Below, piece after piece: positions 51,476 to 59,826 of a DNA stretch of 64,000 nucleotides (positions are counted from its first letter, which is position 1; the number at the start of each line of letters is the position of its first letter). This DNA is from Paenibacillus rubinfantis (GTDB lineage: Bacteria > Bacillota > Bacilli > Paenibacillales > Paenibacillaceae). The position numbers were made by a program, and so were the translations under genes. The stretch covers positions 186,001-250,000 of the forward strand of contig NZ_LN909063.1 of the NCBI RefSeq assembly GCF_001486505.1, in the 5' to 3' direction. The notes under the pieces are model-generated. The model was not told the DNA's origin. It saw only the letters and a list, made by a program, of their open reading frames with translations, and did not search any database.

Positions 51476-52122
51476 GAAAGCTCTTTAAGTCGCGCCAAGT
51501 AAAACCGCCAACGTGAGGCATCGCTTTCCTGTTCGCTAGTCAAACGTTCAGAATCAAAAGCTTCACTAAAATTCTTCCCACCGTATTTTTGTTGAAGGGC
51601 TTCGATTTCATTTAAAAGCATAGCCATTTCATCCGCATCGGCAAATGATTTATGCTCCTGTTTCATGTATCTTTCCACCACTAATCCCAGAGGTTCCACG
51701 CTTCCGTCCCGATGCTGAAATGGCGTAAAGTGCGGAATACGCGCGTGTTTGCGTGGCTGTCGTTCATAGCCAATGAAACGCCCCTCGTCAATCCAATTGT
51801 TGATCGCGGTGACGGAAACTCCAAAGATTCGGGCAAGGTCTGTGGTTCGATAAGTAGGGGTGCCGGAACGATAACTTGCAGAGTTGTCGTTGATATCGAC
51901 GTAGTCAACTAGTGAATCCACCACCGTCGTCATTTCGGCGTCCGAATTTGTTGCGTGGGTAAGGACAGCGTAATCTCTCATTAACCCAATAAGGCCTTTA
52001 AGAGAACCTGCGTCGATCGTAATCAACTCTTGGTCGGGCTTTTGTGCGATCTCTCGAACAAGCAACTGAGCCTGTTTTCGAATCTCCATGGTTGTCACGA
52101 GGCTCCCCCCCTCTTGCTTCAT
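51472..52122 (-). CDS. HTH (excisionase/MerR-like) protein, candidate antitoxin
   Basis: 216 residues. A helical N-terminal domain is followed at about 92-130 by a winged HTH typical of excisionase-like regulators (YRTTDLARIFGVSVTAINNWIDEGRFIGYERQPRKHARIP), then a Glu-rich helical tail. It probably neutralises the toxin-like protein encoded next and represses the operon by binding the iterated repeats in front of the gene. GGGGGTG lies seven bases before the ATG at 52122; a GTG at 52098 behind a G-run is a second possibility. Confidence 0.65.
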   Translation of the reverse strand: MKQEGGSLVTTMEIRKQAQLLVREIAQKPDQELITIDAGSLKGLIGLMRDYAVLTHATNSDAEMTTVVDSLVDYVDINDNSASYRSGTPTYRTTDLARIFGVSVTAINNWIDEGRFIGYERQPRKHARIPHFTPFQHRDGSVEPLGLVVERYMKQEHKSFADADEMAMLLNEIEALQQKYGGKNFSEAFDSERLTSEQESDASRWRFYLARLKELS

Positions 52123-52145
52123 GTATTTTCACCCCCTAGCATATC

Positions 52146-52191
52146 AAACTACAAGTTGAATTACAATTAAACTGCAAGTTAAACTACAAGT
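52146..52191. promoter_or_regulatory. 11-12 bp direct repeats (iterons) over the toxin/antitoxin promoter
   Basis: AAACTACAAGTT, GAATTACAATT, AAACTGCAAGTT and AAACTACAAGT follow one another with period 11-12. A minus-strand promoter (TTGTAA, 17 bp, TATGCT) lies within them, so the HTH product could repress cooperatively. Confidence 0.6.
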
Positions 52192-52299
52192 AGTTTATGT
52201 TTCTATCCTGTCCGATATGAGGCGAAACATACCATTGGAACAGAATGATATAGTATGATGTCGGTGGAAACAGAAAATACAAGGCGGGGTTTACGATTA

Positions 52300-52328
52300 T
52301 TTACAAACCAACGGTCTGTATGTATAAT
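52300..52328 (+). promoter_or_regulatory. Sigma-A promoter of the TetR/membrane gene operon
   Basis: TTTACA (52300-52305), 17-bp spacer, TATAAT (52323-52328). The spacer holds ACCAACGGT, a possible operator for the TetR product. Confidence 0.75.
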
Positions 52329-52370
52329 GAAATTACATAAAATTTGAAGTAATACCTGGAGGGTTTGATT

Positions 52371-52985
52371 TTGAAACAGGAGGAGCGCAGACAACAGACG
52401 TTAAGACGGCTGGTCGATGCAACGAAAGAGTTGATTCAGGAGAAGGGATGTCACTCAATTACGATGCAGGATATCATGGGCAGATCCGGTCTGTCCAAAG
52501 GTGCGATTTTCCATTATATCAACAGCAAGGACGAACTCTATGTGATGCTTCTGCAGGAAGGGCTTGAAGAAACCAACCGACGCTTCATGAATGAGATCGA
52601 GGAAGGCCGCCGTAATTTTGATGATCCGATGCAAAAAATCAAGGACAGTATTGTCGAATTCGAAAATCCGCTGAACGTGACCAACAAAGTGCTCGTGTAC
52701 TTATTCGGTAAAGAAGAGGACCCAGCGGTTGCAGAGGCCTTGAAGCAGTATTATGACCGAACCGTATTTCTATCCCAGCTCTGGATTGAAACCGGTCAGC
52801 AGCACGGCGTCATTCCCGAAACGGTTGAGGCGGATAAAACCGCGGAGTTGTTCACTCTGATGACCCTCGGATTCCGACTTCGCGCAAGAATCCCGAATGT
52901 GCAGGCTTTTGTTAAAGCGCAGGACCTAACGGCGCTGATGACGGACATTTTGAACCCCGGCCAAAAACGGGAAGAGAAAGGGTGA
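52371..52985 (+). CDS. TetR/AcrR-family regulator
   Basis: 204 residues. The HTH is TLRRLVDATKELIQEKGCHSITMQDIMGRSGLSKGAIFHYINSKDELY. A large ligand domain follows. TTG 52371 is seven bases after TGGAGGG; an alternative TTG lies six bases earlier. It is the first gene of an apparent operon with two small membrane-protein genes. The 1-base spacing to the next gene suggests that the membrane proteins are its regulated targets. Confidence 0.85.
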   Translation: MKQEERRQQTLRRLVDATKELIQEKGCHSITMQDIMGRSGLSKGAIFHYINSKDELYVMLLQEGLEETNRRFMNEIEEGRRNFDDPMQKIKDSIVEFENPLNVTNKVLVYLFGKEEDPAVAEALKQYYDRTVFLSQLWIETGQQHGVIPETVEADKTAELFTLMTLGFRLRARIPNVQAFVKAQDLTALMTDILNPGQKREEKG

Positions 52986-53453
52986 GTGAACGTGGAATTA
53001 TGGTTAACTTTGCATTTAATCGGTGTCTTACTGATGGTTGGAAATATCGTAACGGCGGCGTTTTGGAAAATACGGGCCGATCGAACCGGGAATCCACTAA
53101 TTATGCACGATGCTGCTAAGAATGTGATGATTGCTGACTATGTTTTTACGATCCCCGGACTCGCCCTGATCGTCCTTTCCGGTAGTATGATGACGGGGAG
53201 TTTGGGCTACTCTTTGGCGGGTCTGAATTGGTTGACCTTCTCCTTAGGCTTGTTTGCTGTGACCGGACTGATCTGGCTGCTTATCCTCATTCCCATGCAG
53301 CGCAAAATGATCCGCCTGAGCGCCGAAGGTATCAAGAGTGGCACCGTCACAGCGGAATATCATAAGGCTTCTCGGAACTGGGCGGTATACGGCACGATGG
53401 CTACGTTGCTGCCGCTCGGGATTCTTTACCTGATGATCACCAAAGGTTTCTAA
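52986..53453 (+). CDS. DUF2269-like integral membrane protein
   Basis: 155 residues with four hydrophobic segments (LTLHLIGVLLMVGNIVTAAFW; YVFTIPGLALIVLSGSMM; WLTFSLGLFAVTGLIWLLILIPMQ; WAVYGTMATLLPLGILYLMI). The N-terminal HLIGV..VGNIVTA..W and the R-K dyads fit the DUF2269 family. The start is GTG 52986 or 52992; the second has better distance to GGGTG. Function unknown. Confidence 0.65.
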   Translation: MNVELWLTLHLIGVLLMVGNIVTAAFWKIRADRTGNPLIMHDAAKNVMIADYVFTIPGLALIVLSGSMMTGSLGYSLAGLNWLTFSLGLFAVTGLIWLLILIPMQRKMIRLSAEGIKSGTVTAEYHKASRNWAVYGTMATLLPLGILYLMITKGF

Positions 53454-53496
53454 TGCCACGGAATTCGCTTCATTTGAAAATAACGGAGGTCTGCTC

Positions 53497-53826
53497 ATGG
53501 AACCCCTGATTACCCTTGTCGTTGTTACGCTGGTGATCCTTGCCCTGGGAGCTGCGGGAGTCAAACGACTGCGCACTTGGCCCGTTGCCCTTCGGGGTGG
53601 GGTTGCAATGATGTTTGTGTTGACCGGCACGGTACATTTTGTTGGGATGCGGGAGGAGCTAATAAGCATGGTGCCGCCGATCTTGCCGTACCCTGGTTTC
53701 ATCGTTTCGCTTACCGGTGTGTTGGAATTGGCCGGAGCAATTGGCTTGCTGTGGCGTCCGACGGTCATCTGGGCGGCGGGGGGACTTTACGTAAGACGAA
53801 TTCAGGCGGGATTTGACGAATCTTGA
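53497..53826 (+). CDS. DoxX-like membrane protein, C-terminally shortened
   Basis: 109 residues. Segments ALRGGVAMMFVLTGTVHFVG and GFIVSLTGVLELAGAIGLLW are typical of DoxX-like proteins. After AAGGL the expected hydrophobic helix and FPAN turn are missing. The text continues with YVRRIQAGFDES, which looks like the stretch after that helix, and then stops, while relatives run 20-30 residues longer. A small internal deletion is likely. It is the third gene of the TetR-led operon. Confidence 0.6.
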   Translation: MEPLITLVVVTLVILALGAAGVKRLRTWPVALRGGVAMMFVLTGTVHFVGMREELISMVPPILPYPGFIVSLTGVLELAGAIGLLWRPTVIWAAGGLYVRRIQAGFDES

Positions 53827-53986
53827 GGAGAGAGTAACCCTGTCTTTGGAAAAGTAATGCTGAGCGAAGAAGGGAAGGAGGAGAGGAGCAAATAACTTGG
53901 AATACGAGCAATATTACATGATCTATCATAAGTGTCACTTACAAAGTCTCCCCCTATTATTAATAGGTTATGGTTCTGATAATAAT

Positions 53987-54015
53987 ATAGCCCCATCCCG
54001 CATGGGAGGAGCTAT
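53987..54015 (-). terminator. Stem-loop terminator of the AIPR gene
   Basis: ATAGC...CCC pairs with GGG...GCTAT. On the minus strand it is followed by ATTATTATC rather than a clean T run, so strength is uncertain. Confidence 0.45.
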
Positions 54016-54059
54016 ACTCGGTTTTTCACAAGTTGTACTCTTTTATTCGGAAGAAGCAA

Positions 54060-55805
54060 TTAGTTGAAGTACTTTTTTAATTCTTCAGTCAAATGTTCAC
54101 TAAAAGCAATATTTTTTGCAATGTTAATTAGCTCCTGACGTGAACTTGACCTTTGATAATCAGAAAGTATCTCCTTTAGAATAGAGAAAGCATCCCTAAT
54201 CTTTTCATCGTTGATTTCATTTGTATCAATTCCAGCAAATTCGCGATCATTATAGTCCGCTTTATTTAATAGTATTGATACTAAAATTCTCCCCACGTGA
54301 AAAGGGTAGTTAGTAGCAATCGAATCTTCTTGAGAAGTAGTTGTAATCATACCTCTTAATGCACGTTCAACCTGTTTCATAATTTCAATACTTTTTAGGT
54401 ATATTTCTGGTTGTCTGTTTACGGGGAAAAGCCTTCTATAGTCCTTTTCGTTTTTCGTTAGAGTTGTGGGGTTTGATCTAGCTTTTGATGGATTTTTTTG
54501 TACAAGGGAAGTTAGACATTGTGATAAGTATTTAATTGAAATAATTTTATTTCTTGGCTTTCCCTGATTCTTATAGAAGTTTTTTCTTCTATCATAGTAA
54601 AACCCTTTGGATATTAAATACTCCTCGATATTTCTTTGTATTGTGTCAGTAGCTCTTAATGTTGAAGGAGGAACATAATTTTGAGAATTTGTAGATTTAA
54701 TTATAGCATCAGAAGTTTCCTTTTTTCCTGTAATAACTATTTTTAGTAGTACTGATCTTTTATCATCCTCAAAGGAACCGTTTTTTAATGCATTAAATAT
54801 TGTGTATGAAGTTTGAAGACCGTTGACGATTTGAATATTATCTAGGTGAAGGGTTTTCCCGGCCAAAGTTCCCTTTTCGGCAATAATTGTTACCCCATTA
54901 TTAAGCCACCAAAAGTCAAATTCAGGCTTCTCGGTAACTGTTTGCCCAATTTCTTGATTCACATCTGTATTATTTTGATAGTCTCTAACATTTGATTCAA
55001 AAAGATATTTACGAAGCGTTCCATCCGAATCTGAGAGGAATTTATAGTATTCATAAAGAGTTGTTGATGCTATATAACCGCCTTGTTCTTGCTGATAATC
55101 GATTGTTATAGGTGTCTCATTTAATTTTAATGGCAGTGAGTAGGTTGGATTCTTTCTAGATAACTCCATCAACGACTCGGAATCTACAATGTTATATGAG
55201 TACTCTATAATGTTCCCACCAGTGTTTTTAACCTTCTGCGATAATAAAGTCATTTTTCTAAGATATGCATCATTCTGGATGTCGGGGCCTAATATTTTGG
55301 TCTTGTCGCCTTTACACACATGATAATACTGCACAAGAATCTTTGGATGTCGCCCAGCAACCTTCATCCATGTATTGTGGAATAAACTTATCTTTTCTAT
55401 TAGGGCTGGATTATAGATCTCACTGAGAGTACTAAAATTAATGCCAAGCTGGAAAATATGTTCTGATGATGCAATAAAGCGATCTAGGACTAGTTCCTCT
55501 ACAGAATTAGTGTTTTTAAATTGCATCAGGTGGAGTTCAAGTGTAGGTTGATTAGAAGACTTTATTTCATCTGGATCATAAACGAACTCACCATTCATGA
55601 AGACGAAAAACCCATCAACTCCACCATCTCTCGCAGCCCCAATAAGGCCGGACTCTATTTCCTCGGGACCAATATCTTTATCCTTTAGTATTTGCTCTGC
55701 TGAGAAAAATTCGAATGCCTCATCGGTGCTTTTGAAGGAGCCAGAATTCTTATAATCATCAATTATGCTATTCAAAAGATACAGCTGTGTGCTCGTAACA
55801 GTCAC
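54060..55805 (-). CDS. AIPR-family abortive infection/phage resistance protein
   Basis: 581 residues. The AIPR signature is clear: FWWLNNGVTI at about 298-307, then IVNGLQTSYTI near 325-335 and NSQNYVPPSTLRA. The N-terminal part (LYLLNSIIDDYK, EIESGLIGAARDGGVDGFFVFMNG) has an acidic DGGVDG nuclease-like stretch. Such proteins act in defence against phages, often with restriction-type partners. The gene is strongly A/T-rich compared with the window, a sign of transfer. The start is GTG 55805 behind GGAAGG; the longer frame to 55,910 adds sequence not seen in the family. Two XRE regulator genes lie just upstream. Confidence 0.85.
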   Translation of the reverse strand: MTVTSTQLYLLNSIIDDYKNSGSFKSTDEAFEFFSAEQILKDKDIGPEEIESGLIGAARDGGVDGFFVFMNGEFVYDPDEIKSSNQPTLELHLMQFKNTNSVEELVLDRFIASSEHIFQLGINFSTLSEIYNPALIEKISLFHNTWMKVAGRHPKILVQYYHVCKGDKTKILGPDIQNDAYLRKMTLLSQKVKNTGGNIIEYSYNIVDSESLMELSRKNPTYSLPLKLNETPITIDYQQEQGGYIASTTLYEYYKFLSDSDGTLRKYLFESNVRDYQNNTDVNQEIGQTVTEKPEFDFWWLNNGVTIIAEKGTLAGKTLHLDNIQIVNGLQTSYTIFNALKNGSFEDDKRSVLLKIVITGKKETSDAIIKSTNSQNYVPPSTLRATDTIQRNIEEYLISKGFYYDRRKNFYKNQGKPRNKIISIKYLSQCLTSLVQKNPSKARSNPTTLTKNEKDYRRLFPVNRQPEIYLKSIEIMKQVERALRGMITTTSQEDSIATNYPFHVGRILVSILLNKADYNDREFAGIDTNEINDEKIRDAFSILKEILSDYQRSSSRQELINIAKNIAFSEHLTEELKKYFN

Positions 55806-55937
55806 GCTTCCTTCCAATATATGATAGCTATATATTATCAAAAAATATTGGGTTGGTGAATATTGGATAAGCGTGGTTCCAGAATAGTGATAGAATTTCA
55901 TTTCAACCACAAATAGCTTTTTCCTTTCCGGGAAGGG

Positions 55938-56282
55938 CTATTTAAACGCCCTCAAAACCTCCTGATTCACCCGTCGCAAAATCTCAATCTGCTCCTCACT
56001 CAATCTCTCAGTATTCGCAATGAACTGGTCAACAGCTTCCCAGCGGACAGATTCCTTTGCACTCTGCTCTATACCCAAATAAGCAAGTTCATTTAGAGAA
56101 ATCTCTAGTGCCACAAGGACCTTCTCCAAGGTATCGATAGAGAAGTTCCTTCCTCCCCTTTCAATAGCTCCGATGTATCTATAGTCCAAACCGGACAAAT
56201 CCGCCAAGTTTTGTTGGGTGAGGCCTTTTGCGTTTCGTATGGCTCGGATTCGATTTCCTAGAGAATTGCGCAAATCTGGCAT
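55938..56282 (-). CDS. XRE-family HTH regulator (proximal to the AIPR gene)
   Basis: 114 residues. The Cro/C1-type HTH is RIRAIRNAKGLTQQNLADLSGLDYRYIGAIERGGRNFSIDTLEKVLVALE, with a short helical C-terminus (SEEQIEILRRVNQEVL). GAGGTG precedes the ATG. It is about 45% similar by eye to the next XRE protein, with the same domain layout. Located directly upstream of the AIPR gene, it could act like a controller protein of the defence gene. Confidence 0.85.
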   Translation of the reverse strand: MPDLRNSLGNRIRAIRNAKGLTQQNLADLSGLDYRYIGAIERGGRNFSIDTLEKVLVALEISLNELAYLGIEQSAKESVRWEAVDQFIANTERLSEEQIEILRRVNQEVLRAFK

Positions 56283-56320
56283 AGCATCACCTCAGTATGG
56301 GAGCTACTATAGAAAAGCTT

Positions 56321-56656
56321 CTAACTCTTCATCCCCATCCCCCAAATTACTTCCCGCGTGATCTTTGTAATCAACGCAATCTCCTCTGCACTTCTGGCGC
56401 TTACCAACTTCATATGTTCATCCAGCAATTGCTTTTTATCGAGTACCACTTCCGGACGAAATAGTTCCCCAGCCGGAATATCCAAAGCAGTAGCAATCTT
56501 CTCTAACGTCTCTAGCGAAATATTCCGATCGCCTCGTTCTACGCCGCCTATGTAACTGTAATGAAGTGAAGCCGCTTCGGCCAGTTGTTCTTGGGTCCAG
56601 TCCTTTTGTTTTCTATATTCACGGATTCGTTTTCCAACGATTTCTGGTAAATTCAT
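56321..56656 (-). CDS. XRE-family HTH regulator
   Basis: 111 residues. The HTH is RIREYRKQKDWTQEQLAEAASLHYSYIGGVERGDRNISLETLEKIATALD, with a C-terminal helix pair (SARSAEEIALITKITREVIWG). AGAGGTGG lies before the ATG. It is a tandem paralog of the previous protein, 38 bases upstream of it. A 20-bp perfect palindrome 80 bases in front of its start is the probable operator for one or both proteins. Confidence 0.85.
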   Translation of the reverse strand: MNLPEIVGKRIREYRKQKDWTQEQLAEAASLHYSYIGGVERGDRNISLETLEKIATALDIPAGELFRPEVVLDKKQLLDEHMKLVSARSAEEIALITKITREVIWGMGMKS

Positions 56657-56735
56657 AGATTACCACCTCTTCTTTTAGGTTAGGTAAGGTGGTTGGGCAA
56701 ATACAGATAAGTATACTAGAAATTAATATCATTAT

Positions 56736-56755
56736 ATAGTACTAATAAGTACTAT
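56736..56755. promoter_or_regulatory. 20-bp palindrome, candidate XRE operator
   Basis: ATAGTACT-AATA-AGTACTAT is a perfect inverted repeat between the divergent XRE and AloR-like genes and just before the AloR promoter. Confidence 0.6.
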
Positions 56756-56760
56756 TTTTC

Positions 56761-56789
56761 TTGACTGTACTTAAAAAAGACTATACAAT
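56761..56789 (+). promoter_or_regulatory. Sigma-A promoter of the AloR-like gene
   Basis: TTGACT (56761-56766), 17-bp spacer, TACAAT (56784-56789). The spacer (TACTTAAAAAAGACTATA) contains diverged half-sites of the neighbouring palindrome. Confidence 0.75.
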
Positions 56790-56861
56790 CAGGATGAAAT
56801 GGATAAATTAGGGTGCGAAATAGAAACGTTTTACGTTTTGCACACGGGGGGAGGTATTCCC

Positions 56862-58262
56862 ATGAAACCTGCAACCACGGTCAGACAAGAGTTGGAGAGC
56901 TATTTAAGGCGGGCGGGGCTCACGCTTCAGCAATTTTCTGAGATTTCCGGGATTAATCAGGGGACGATCAGCGCGATGTTGAGCGGGTATCGGCAAATTT
57001 CCATACATAACTTGGATCTCATCACGGAGGGGATGGGGCTGGAGCAGGGGGCCCTTTACGAGATTTACTTAGAAGAATGTCTGCGTGGGGTGCCGCTGCA
57101 TTGGAGACGGTTGGGGCCGTTTATCCGGCGGTGCGCGGAGTTGAACAAGCTAGGTTGCTTGGAGCAGCTGGTGCAGGCGGTGGCAGATCGATTATCGTAT
57201 ATGCCAGTGTTGTTTGAAATGGCGGAGCAGTTTTTTCGAGAGGGAAAAAGAAAGGCAGCTGCATTGCTATACCATTGTGTTGCTGAGTGTGAGAAATACC
57301 AGCATTCCGAACGATTGGCGTTAAGTCGATATCGCTTGTTTACGATTCATCTTGGAGAGAATCAAGAGGAGAATTTGCGCGCCGCCGTTTTGTTCGAAGA
57401 CTATGTGGATCGATTGGACGAAAGGGTTCAGTTAGATGCATTGAAGGATTTGGCAGATGTGTACGCTTCTTTGCATCGGTGGGATCGGGTTGAATCCCTG
57501 GCAGAGAAGCTGGAGCAGAAGGCGACGATTCAATACCGCCATCGGGTAAATCGAAAACGGAAGGAGGCGATGGATAAGGGGGCGTCTCGGCCGGAGCTTT
57601 TTTATCTGCTCTATGCGTATTTGTTGAAGGCCAATGTGTGTGATGCCAGACAAGAGTATGCTCAGGCTTTGGAATATGTGACTCTATACAGCGGCGATGC
57701 GCTCCATGGGATTGCTGCAAGCGACGAGGAAGAGCGACGGGTCGTGGAGCAGTTTCAGGAATGGGGCCGGGCCAATGCCTATGTGTACCGTTTAATGTTG
57801 GGGGAGGTACAGGTGCTGGCGAATTATGCGGATTGGGTCGCATCGAATGTGCAGGAGGTTGTTCCTGCGATGTACCGGATTCTGCAGGCGGCTAACCAGT
57901 TTGGGTTGAACGTGGATCATCTGCTTGATCGGTTTGGGGCACATCTTACGTATATGGATCGGTCATGCCGTTTCGGTAAATACAACATGCAAATCGTGGC
58001 GGATCAATATGTTCGGTATTTGTGGGAACTGGCGCATTACTATTTTCGTACTCGGCGGTATGAGATGGGGTTTCGGCAGCTTTTTGAAGGAATGGAGCTT
58101 GCCTTGAGGTTCAACCATGAATCGATGTTGATTCGTTACGCTCGGTTGTTTGAGAAGTTCAGGCATGAAGCATCTGGGGAGGTTCAAGATCAGTACAAAC
58201 ATCTATTCTGTGAGGTGGAAAAGAACTATGAGAAGAAGAATGTTCTCGTGGATCATACTTAG
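56862..58262 (+). CDS. aloR: AloR-like peptide-binding regulator (XRE HTH plus TPR, RRNPP type)
   Basis: 466 residues. The N-terminal XRE HTH (about 8-65) is VRQELESYLRRAGLTLQQFSEISGINQGTISAMLSGYRQISIHNLDLI. The rest is all-helical with TPR-like pairs (LLYHCVAECEKYQHSERLALSRYRLF; LKDLADVYASLHRWDRVESLAEKL; LWELAHYYFRTRRYEMGFRQLFEGMELALRF). This is the build of RRNPP receptors (Rap, PlcR, AimR) and of the AloR group of Paenibacillus. ATG 56862 follows GGGGGAGG. A 35-codon gene for a secretable peptide overlaps its 3' end, as in rap-phr pairs. Confidence 0.75.
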   Translation: MKPATTVRQELESYLRRAGLTLQQFSEISGINQGTISAMLSGYRQISIHNLDLITEGMGLEQGALYEIYLEECLRGVPLHWRRLGPFIRRCAELNKLGCLEQLVQAVADRLSYMPVLFEMAEQFFREGKRKAAALLYHCVAECEKYQHSERLALSRYRLFTIHLGENQEENLRAAVLFEDYVDRLDERVQLDALKDLADVYASLHRWDRVESLAEKLEQKATIQYRHRVNRKRKEAMDKGASRPELFYLLYAYLLKANVCDARQEYAQALEYVTLYSGDALHGIAASDEEERRVVEQFQEWGRANAYVYRLMLGEVQVLANYADWVASNVQEVVPAMYRILQAANQFGLNVDHLLDRFGAHLTYMDRSCRFGKYNMQIVADQYVRYLWELAHYYFRTRRYEMGFRQLFEGMELALRFNHESMLIRYARLFEKFRHEASGEVQDQYKHLFCEVEKNYEKKNVLVDHT

Positions 58263-58335
58263 TGGTTGGATTGGCGTTGTGGCGGCGGGGAACGTTCCGA
58301 TCATGCAGACCTTGATTCACGGGTTGGGTGGTTAA
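58228..58335 (+). CDS. aloP: AloP-like signalling propeptide
   Basis: 35 residues in another frame, overlapping the last 35 bases of the receptor gene. The N-terminus is basic then hydrophobic (MRRRMFSWIILSGWIGVVAA), a Sec-type signal with cleavage possible after VAA. The C-terminus NVPIMQTLIHGLGG would be exported. GAGGTGG lies nine bases before the ATG. The last six residues IHGLGG resemble the SHGRGG-type hexapeptide that I recall for Paenibacillus AloP. After export and trimming, the peptide should be re-imported by an oligopeptide permease and bind the receptor. Confidence 0.7.
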   Translation: MRRRMFSWIILSGWIGVVAAGNVPIMQTLIHGLGG

Positions 58336-58749
58336 GTGTTTATGGGGGAATCCAAAATGTACATTCACTCAAAAAGGATACTTAATAAGTAGAAATTAAG
58401 ACTGTTAAAAAAGATTTGGCAACCATTTCTATTAAGGCTGGAATAACGCCTTGAGATAAATAAAAGTTTGGGTTTGATGAAACAAGTAGATCAGTAAATT
58501 TAACGTGCATCCTAACTCGATTCGATAATGAGTAGACGAAAGGTACAATTTCGTTTAACACTACGAGATGGGAAAAAATGTTTAACTTTACGCGACAAAT
58601 TCCATAATATACTATTTTTACAATATAAAATGATATATAATCATTTTGTGGTTTAAAATTACATTAATATTTTATAAGGGGGGTTATTACTAGACAGTGG
58701 GTAGTGTGAAAATTGCAACAAATTAAAGATTAAAAAGGAGGCGCCAAAC
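58336..58749. other. A/T-rich intergenic region downstream of the peptide gene
   Basis: No open frame with a ribosome-binding site was found. It holds an 8-5-8 palindrome (58627-58647) and, ahead of the exported-protein gene, A/T-rich sequence that should contain its promoter; TTTACA at 58,616 with TATAAT 13 bases on has poor spacing. Confidence 0.5.
58627..58647. promoter_or_regulatory. 8-5-8 palindrome upstream of exported-protein gene
   Basis: AAAATGAT-ATATA-ATCATTTT is perfect in both arms and lies about 100 bases before the next start codon. It may be the target of the AloR-like or XRE regulators. Confidence 0.4.
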
Positions 58750-59724
58750 TTGAAAAAGTTACTTAGTTTATTATTGGCAACATTATTGCTTTGTTTGTTT
58801 AGTGTGAATGTTTTTGCAAATGAGGCTGTCAGTGGTGATCTAAGTCAAGCAAAATCAAATGAAAGATTTGAATACAAGATTACGCCTGATGATCCAGAGT
58901 GGGCCAACTTATCAAGTAAGCAGGAAATGCTAGATGCAACCCGAATTCCAAATGATATTTTAAAACGAATGACCACGGAAGAAGTTGTTAGCGCAGTACT
59001 GGAATACCCTCTAGTTATAAATATCTATGCTTATGATTCATATGAAGCTGGACTCAAAGCACTGGCTAAAGATTCAGATGCATTTAGAGAGTTGTTAACT
59101 CGTGCTGATGCTGGAGATGCACTACTAGCGAAATTACAGGTTAACAAGACATTCAGTAATGATCAATCTCTGGAAGAGTTAACTCTAAGCGTACTCTTGT
59201 CAGAAAAATCTATTTGGCAATCGGTATCTAATAAACCTTTAGCCAAGGATTTGATTCTTACTGCGACGAATAGCACTGTAAAAACACCCAAGGGTACAAG
59301 TGTACCAGTGATCATTCGAGGAGAGGAACTATCTGCTACTTTAAAAACGCAACTCAATAATGCATATATCAATTCATATCCAAACGCTACATTTGTTTCG
59401 ACTTCAACTACCAATTACAACTGCCATTCTTACGCTTGGTATTCTGATTCTACAAGTAACACATATTGGATGAACGACCCAAGTGCGTATATGACGGATG
59501 GAAGTTATTCTAGTTTTACCAACCTGATTAATGCCGTTATAGGAACACGCGTATACTATGATAATGGTGAGCATTCTGGAATTGTGTATCAAGCTGGTGG
59601 GCCACTAGCGAGTCCAAAATATTTAAAAGTGATCTCAAAATGGGGTATGGCTCCTCTTATGAAGCATCAAGCAGACTATGCCCCGTACGCATCAGATCAT
59701 TTAACACTGTGGAAAAAGAATTAG
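58750..59724 (+). CDS. Exported protein with C-terminal Cys/His (papain-like) domain
   Basis: 324 residues. The signal peptide is KKLLSLLLATLLLCLFSVNVFA (cleavage near residue 23). A helical middle region of unknown type follows. The C-terminal about 120 residues carry NYNCHSYAWYS, WMNDPSAYMTDGSY, GTRVYYDNGEHSGIVYQ and SKWGMAPLMKHQADYAPY. A Cys followed by a His in this spacing suggests an NlpC/P60- or amidase-like thiol hydrolase fold, though I cannot name the family. TTG 58750 is nine bases after AAGGAGG. It is A/T-rich like the following gene. It lies downstream of the quorum-sensing pair and may be a target. Confidence 0.65.
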   Translation: MKKLLSLLLATLLLCLFSVNVFANEAVSGDLSQAKSNERFEYKITPDDPEWANLSSKQEMLDATRIPNDILKRMTTEEVVSAVLEYPLVINIYAYDSYEAGLKALAKDSDAFRELLTRADAGDALLAKLQVNKTFSNDQSLEELTLSVLLSEKSIWQSVSNKPLAKDLILTATNSTVKTPKGTSVPVIIRGEELSATLKTQLNNAYINSYPNATFVSTSTTNYNCHSYAWYSDSTSNTYWMNDPSAYMTDGSYSSFTNLINAVIGTRVYYDNGEHSGIVYQAGGPLASPKYLKVISKWGMAPLMKHQADYAPYASDHLTLWKKN

Positions 59725-59766
59725 GTCGAAATGTAAAATTAATATATTTGTTGGTATAATATAAGA

Positions 59767-59798
59767 GGTCCTATCTTCGAACGTGGATAGGACCGATT
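59767..59798 (+). terminator. Stem-loop terminator
   Basis: GGTCCTATC pairs with GATAGGACC, followed by GATTTT. It may only partly separate the two exported-protein genes. Confidence 0.6.
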
Positions 59799-59826
59799 TT
59801 AAATAATAAAGGAAGTGAGATAGATA

